NCBI RefSeq assembly: GCF_017498565.1
Contig: NZ_CP071794.1
Coordinates: forward strand, 2,346,001-2,410,000
From: Parasphingorhabdus cellanae
Lineage (GTDB): Bacteria; Pseudomonadota; Alphaproteobacteria; Sphingomonadales; Sphingomonadaceae
Direction of reading: 5' to 3'
Length of the DNA: 64,000 nucleotides
Shown in pieces: positions 62,974 through 64,000 of this stretch. Position numbers and translations under genes: made by a program. Position 1 is the stretch's first letter; every line of letters starts with the position of its first letter. The notes below the pieces were generated by a model, which did no database searches, was not told the DNA's origin, and saw nothing but the letters and a program-made list of their open reading frames with translations.

Positions 62974-64000
62974 ATGACGAGCTCGACCATCTCTGCCATG
63001 CCGTCCGCGCGGGGCTCTGCTGCCAGGGCGGTTGCCCTTTCCAACTGGTTGTTATCCGTCGCTTTTCTGGTTTTCATCATGGTGATTGTCGGCGGGATCA
63101 CGCGGCTGACCGAATCAGGTCTCTCGATTACCGAGTGGAAGCCGATTATGGGCGCGATTCCGCCGCTCAATGACGCAGATTGGCTGTCGGAGTTTGAGAA
63201 ATACAAACAAATCCCGGAATATATCGAGATTAGCGGACCGGCGGGGATGACGCTGGCGGATTTCAAGTTCATCTATTTCTGGGAATGGGTGCACCGGCTG
63301 TTGGGCCGGGTTATCGGCTTGGCTTTTGCTTTGCCATTTCTCTATTTCGCCCTGAAACGCGCCATTCCCAAGGGCTATGGCTGGCGCCTGACCGGTTTGC
63401 TGTTCCTCGGCGGTTTGCAGGGATTTATTGGCTGGTGGATGGTCAGTTCCGGCTTGTCGGAACTGACGGATGTCAGCCATTTTCGCCTCGCGACCCATTT
63501 GTTAATGGCCCTGTTCATTCTCGCCTGTCTGGTCTGGACGGCGCTCGATTTGCGGCGGCTTGCTAACGGCAATGCAACCCCGGCGCGGATGACCGGCTTT
63601 GGTCTTGCTGTCGCGCTGGTGCTTTTCGTCCAACTGCTATTTGGCGCCTATGTCGCGGGTCTCAACGCGGGCTATGTCTCCAACACATGGCCGTTGATGA
63701 ACGACAATCTGGTGCCTGATGGCATCGACTTCACCTTTGGCGCTTGGGCGGCTCTCAACAATGATCCGTATCTCACCCATTTCATCCACCGTTGGTGGGC
63801 ATGGGTTGCGGTCGGCTTTCTGGTCGTGCTGGCCCGGAAAATCCGGGGGCAATCGCGGATGGCATCGATTGCCATTCACAGCGCGTTCGGAACCCAGATA
63901 TTGCTGGGCATTGCAACCGTGATGACCGGCATGGATATCACACTGGCGGTCCTGCATCAGGCGGTTGGCGCACTGGTTGTCGCGGCGACGGCATGGGGTA
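62974..64000 (+). CDS. ctaA: heme A synthase (COX15/CtaA type 2), partial at window end
   Basis: From the ATG at 62974 there are 342 codons with no stop before the window end. FLVFIMVIVGGITRLTESGLSITEW, FIYFWEWVHRLLGRVIGLAF, DVSHFRLATHLLMAL, FVQLLFGAYVAGLNAGYVSNTWPLM, THFIHRWWAW and LAVLHQAVGALVV contain the four conserved His of heme A synthase, which oxidises heme O to heme A for cytochrome aa3 oxidase. Eight membrane spans are expected, of which seven or eight are in view. The C-terminus lies outside. Confidence 0.94.
   Translation, partial: MTSSTISAMPSARGSAARAVALSNWLLSVAFLVFIMVIVGGITRLTESGLSITEWKPIMGAIPPLNDADWLSEFEKYKQIPEYIEISGPAGMTLADFKFIYFWEWVHRLLGRVIGLAFALPFLYFALKRAIPKGYGWRLTGLLFLGGLQGFIGWWMVSSGLSELTDVSHFRLATHLLMALFILACLVWTALDLRRLANGNATPARMTGFGLAVALVLFVQLLFGAYVAGLNAGYVSNTWPLMNDNLVPDGIDFTFGAWAALNNDPYLTHFIHRWWAWVAVGFLVVLARKIRGQSRMASIAIHSAFGTQILLGIATVMTGMDITLAVLHQAVGALVVAATAWG

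Noticed and set aside
1..64000. CRISPR array
   Set aside because: No regularly spaced direct repeats with unique spacers and no cas genes were found; the repeats present are palindromic extragenic elements.

Overview
The window is chromosomal DNA from an alphaproteobacterium, most likely a sphingomonad (Sphingorhabdus/Parasphingorhabdus/Sphingopyxis-like). I infer this from gene content (EipA, GapR, Zur plus MerC, ctaA, DUF1244 and DUF2312 families), from protein similarity by eye, and from the many short palindromic repeats of the type common in sphingomonads. No database search was possible.

Layout. 1-12 kb is core housekeeping: rplT/rpmI, an AraC regulator overlapping a histidinol-phosphatase-like gene, prs, a divergent LytTR/DUF2306 membrane pair, nadE-gltX, a TonB-like gene, ribD-ribE and eipA. 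At 12.2 kb a tRNA-Ser(GCU) gene is followed at once by a P4-type tyrosine integrase, the signature of an integrated element. From 13.7 to 19.1 kb come wecC and wecB (UDP-ManNAcA synthesis), a broken capD/wbpM-like dehydratase gene, and a decayed Ti-type conjugation start region: traA on the minus strand, traC and traD on the plus strand, and a nic-like oriT motif between them.

19.6-40.6 kb is a visibly AT-richer polysaccharide (capsule/EPS) locus. It holds an O-antigen-ligase/polymerase-type protein, a Wza-like export lipoprotein, a Wzc-like tyrosine autokinase, an initiating sugar phosphotransferase, glycosyltransferases, a Wzx flippase, wbpP/wbpO-type UDP-GalNAcA synthesis genes, a beta-helix protein with a Tat-like signal, an EpsG-type polymerase, and a minus-strand block gmd / cupin / perosamine-synthase-like aminotransferase / TylM1-like methyltransferase. 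Together with wecBC this predicts a charged polymer drawing on UDP-ManNAcA, UDP-GalNAcA and a GDP-perosamine-type sugar, possibly N-methylated.

40.9-64 kb returns to core genes: an M14 peptidase, galE, rpmJ, an AbgT transporter, pyk, gapR, yebC-ruvC-ruvA-(GIY-YIG insertion)-ruvB, a carotenoid oxygenase in line with dapD, a lipobox-carrying subtilisin autotransporter, dxs, a zur-like regulator, merC and the start of ctaA. The gaps in this part are filled with palindromic elements. A GIY-YIG nuclease gene lies between ruvA and ruvB, bracketed by a perfect 26-bp inverted repeat. A 158-bp element with identical inverted ends separates ruvB from the carotenoid oxygenase gene. Two copies of a larger palindromic family flank dxs/zur.

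The points I consider most worth following are the GIY-YIG/inverted-repeat module in ruvAB, the conjugation relic fused to a truncated capD, the perosamine/methyltransferase block, and the paired candidate Zur boxes in front of tonB and merC.
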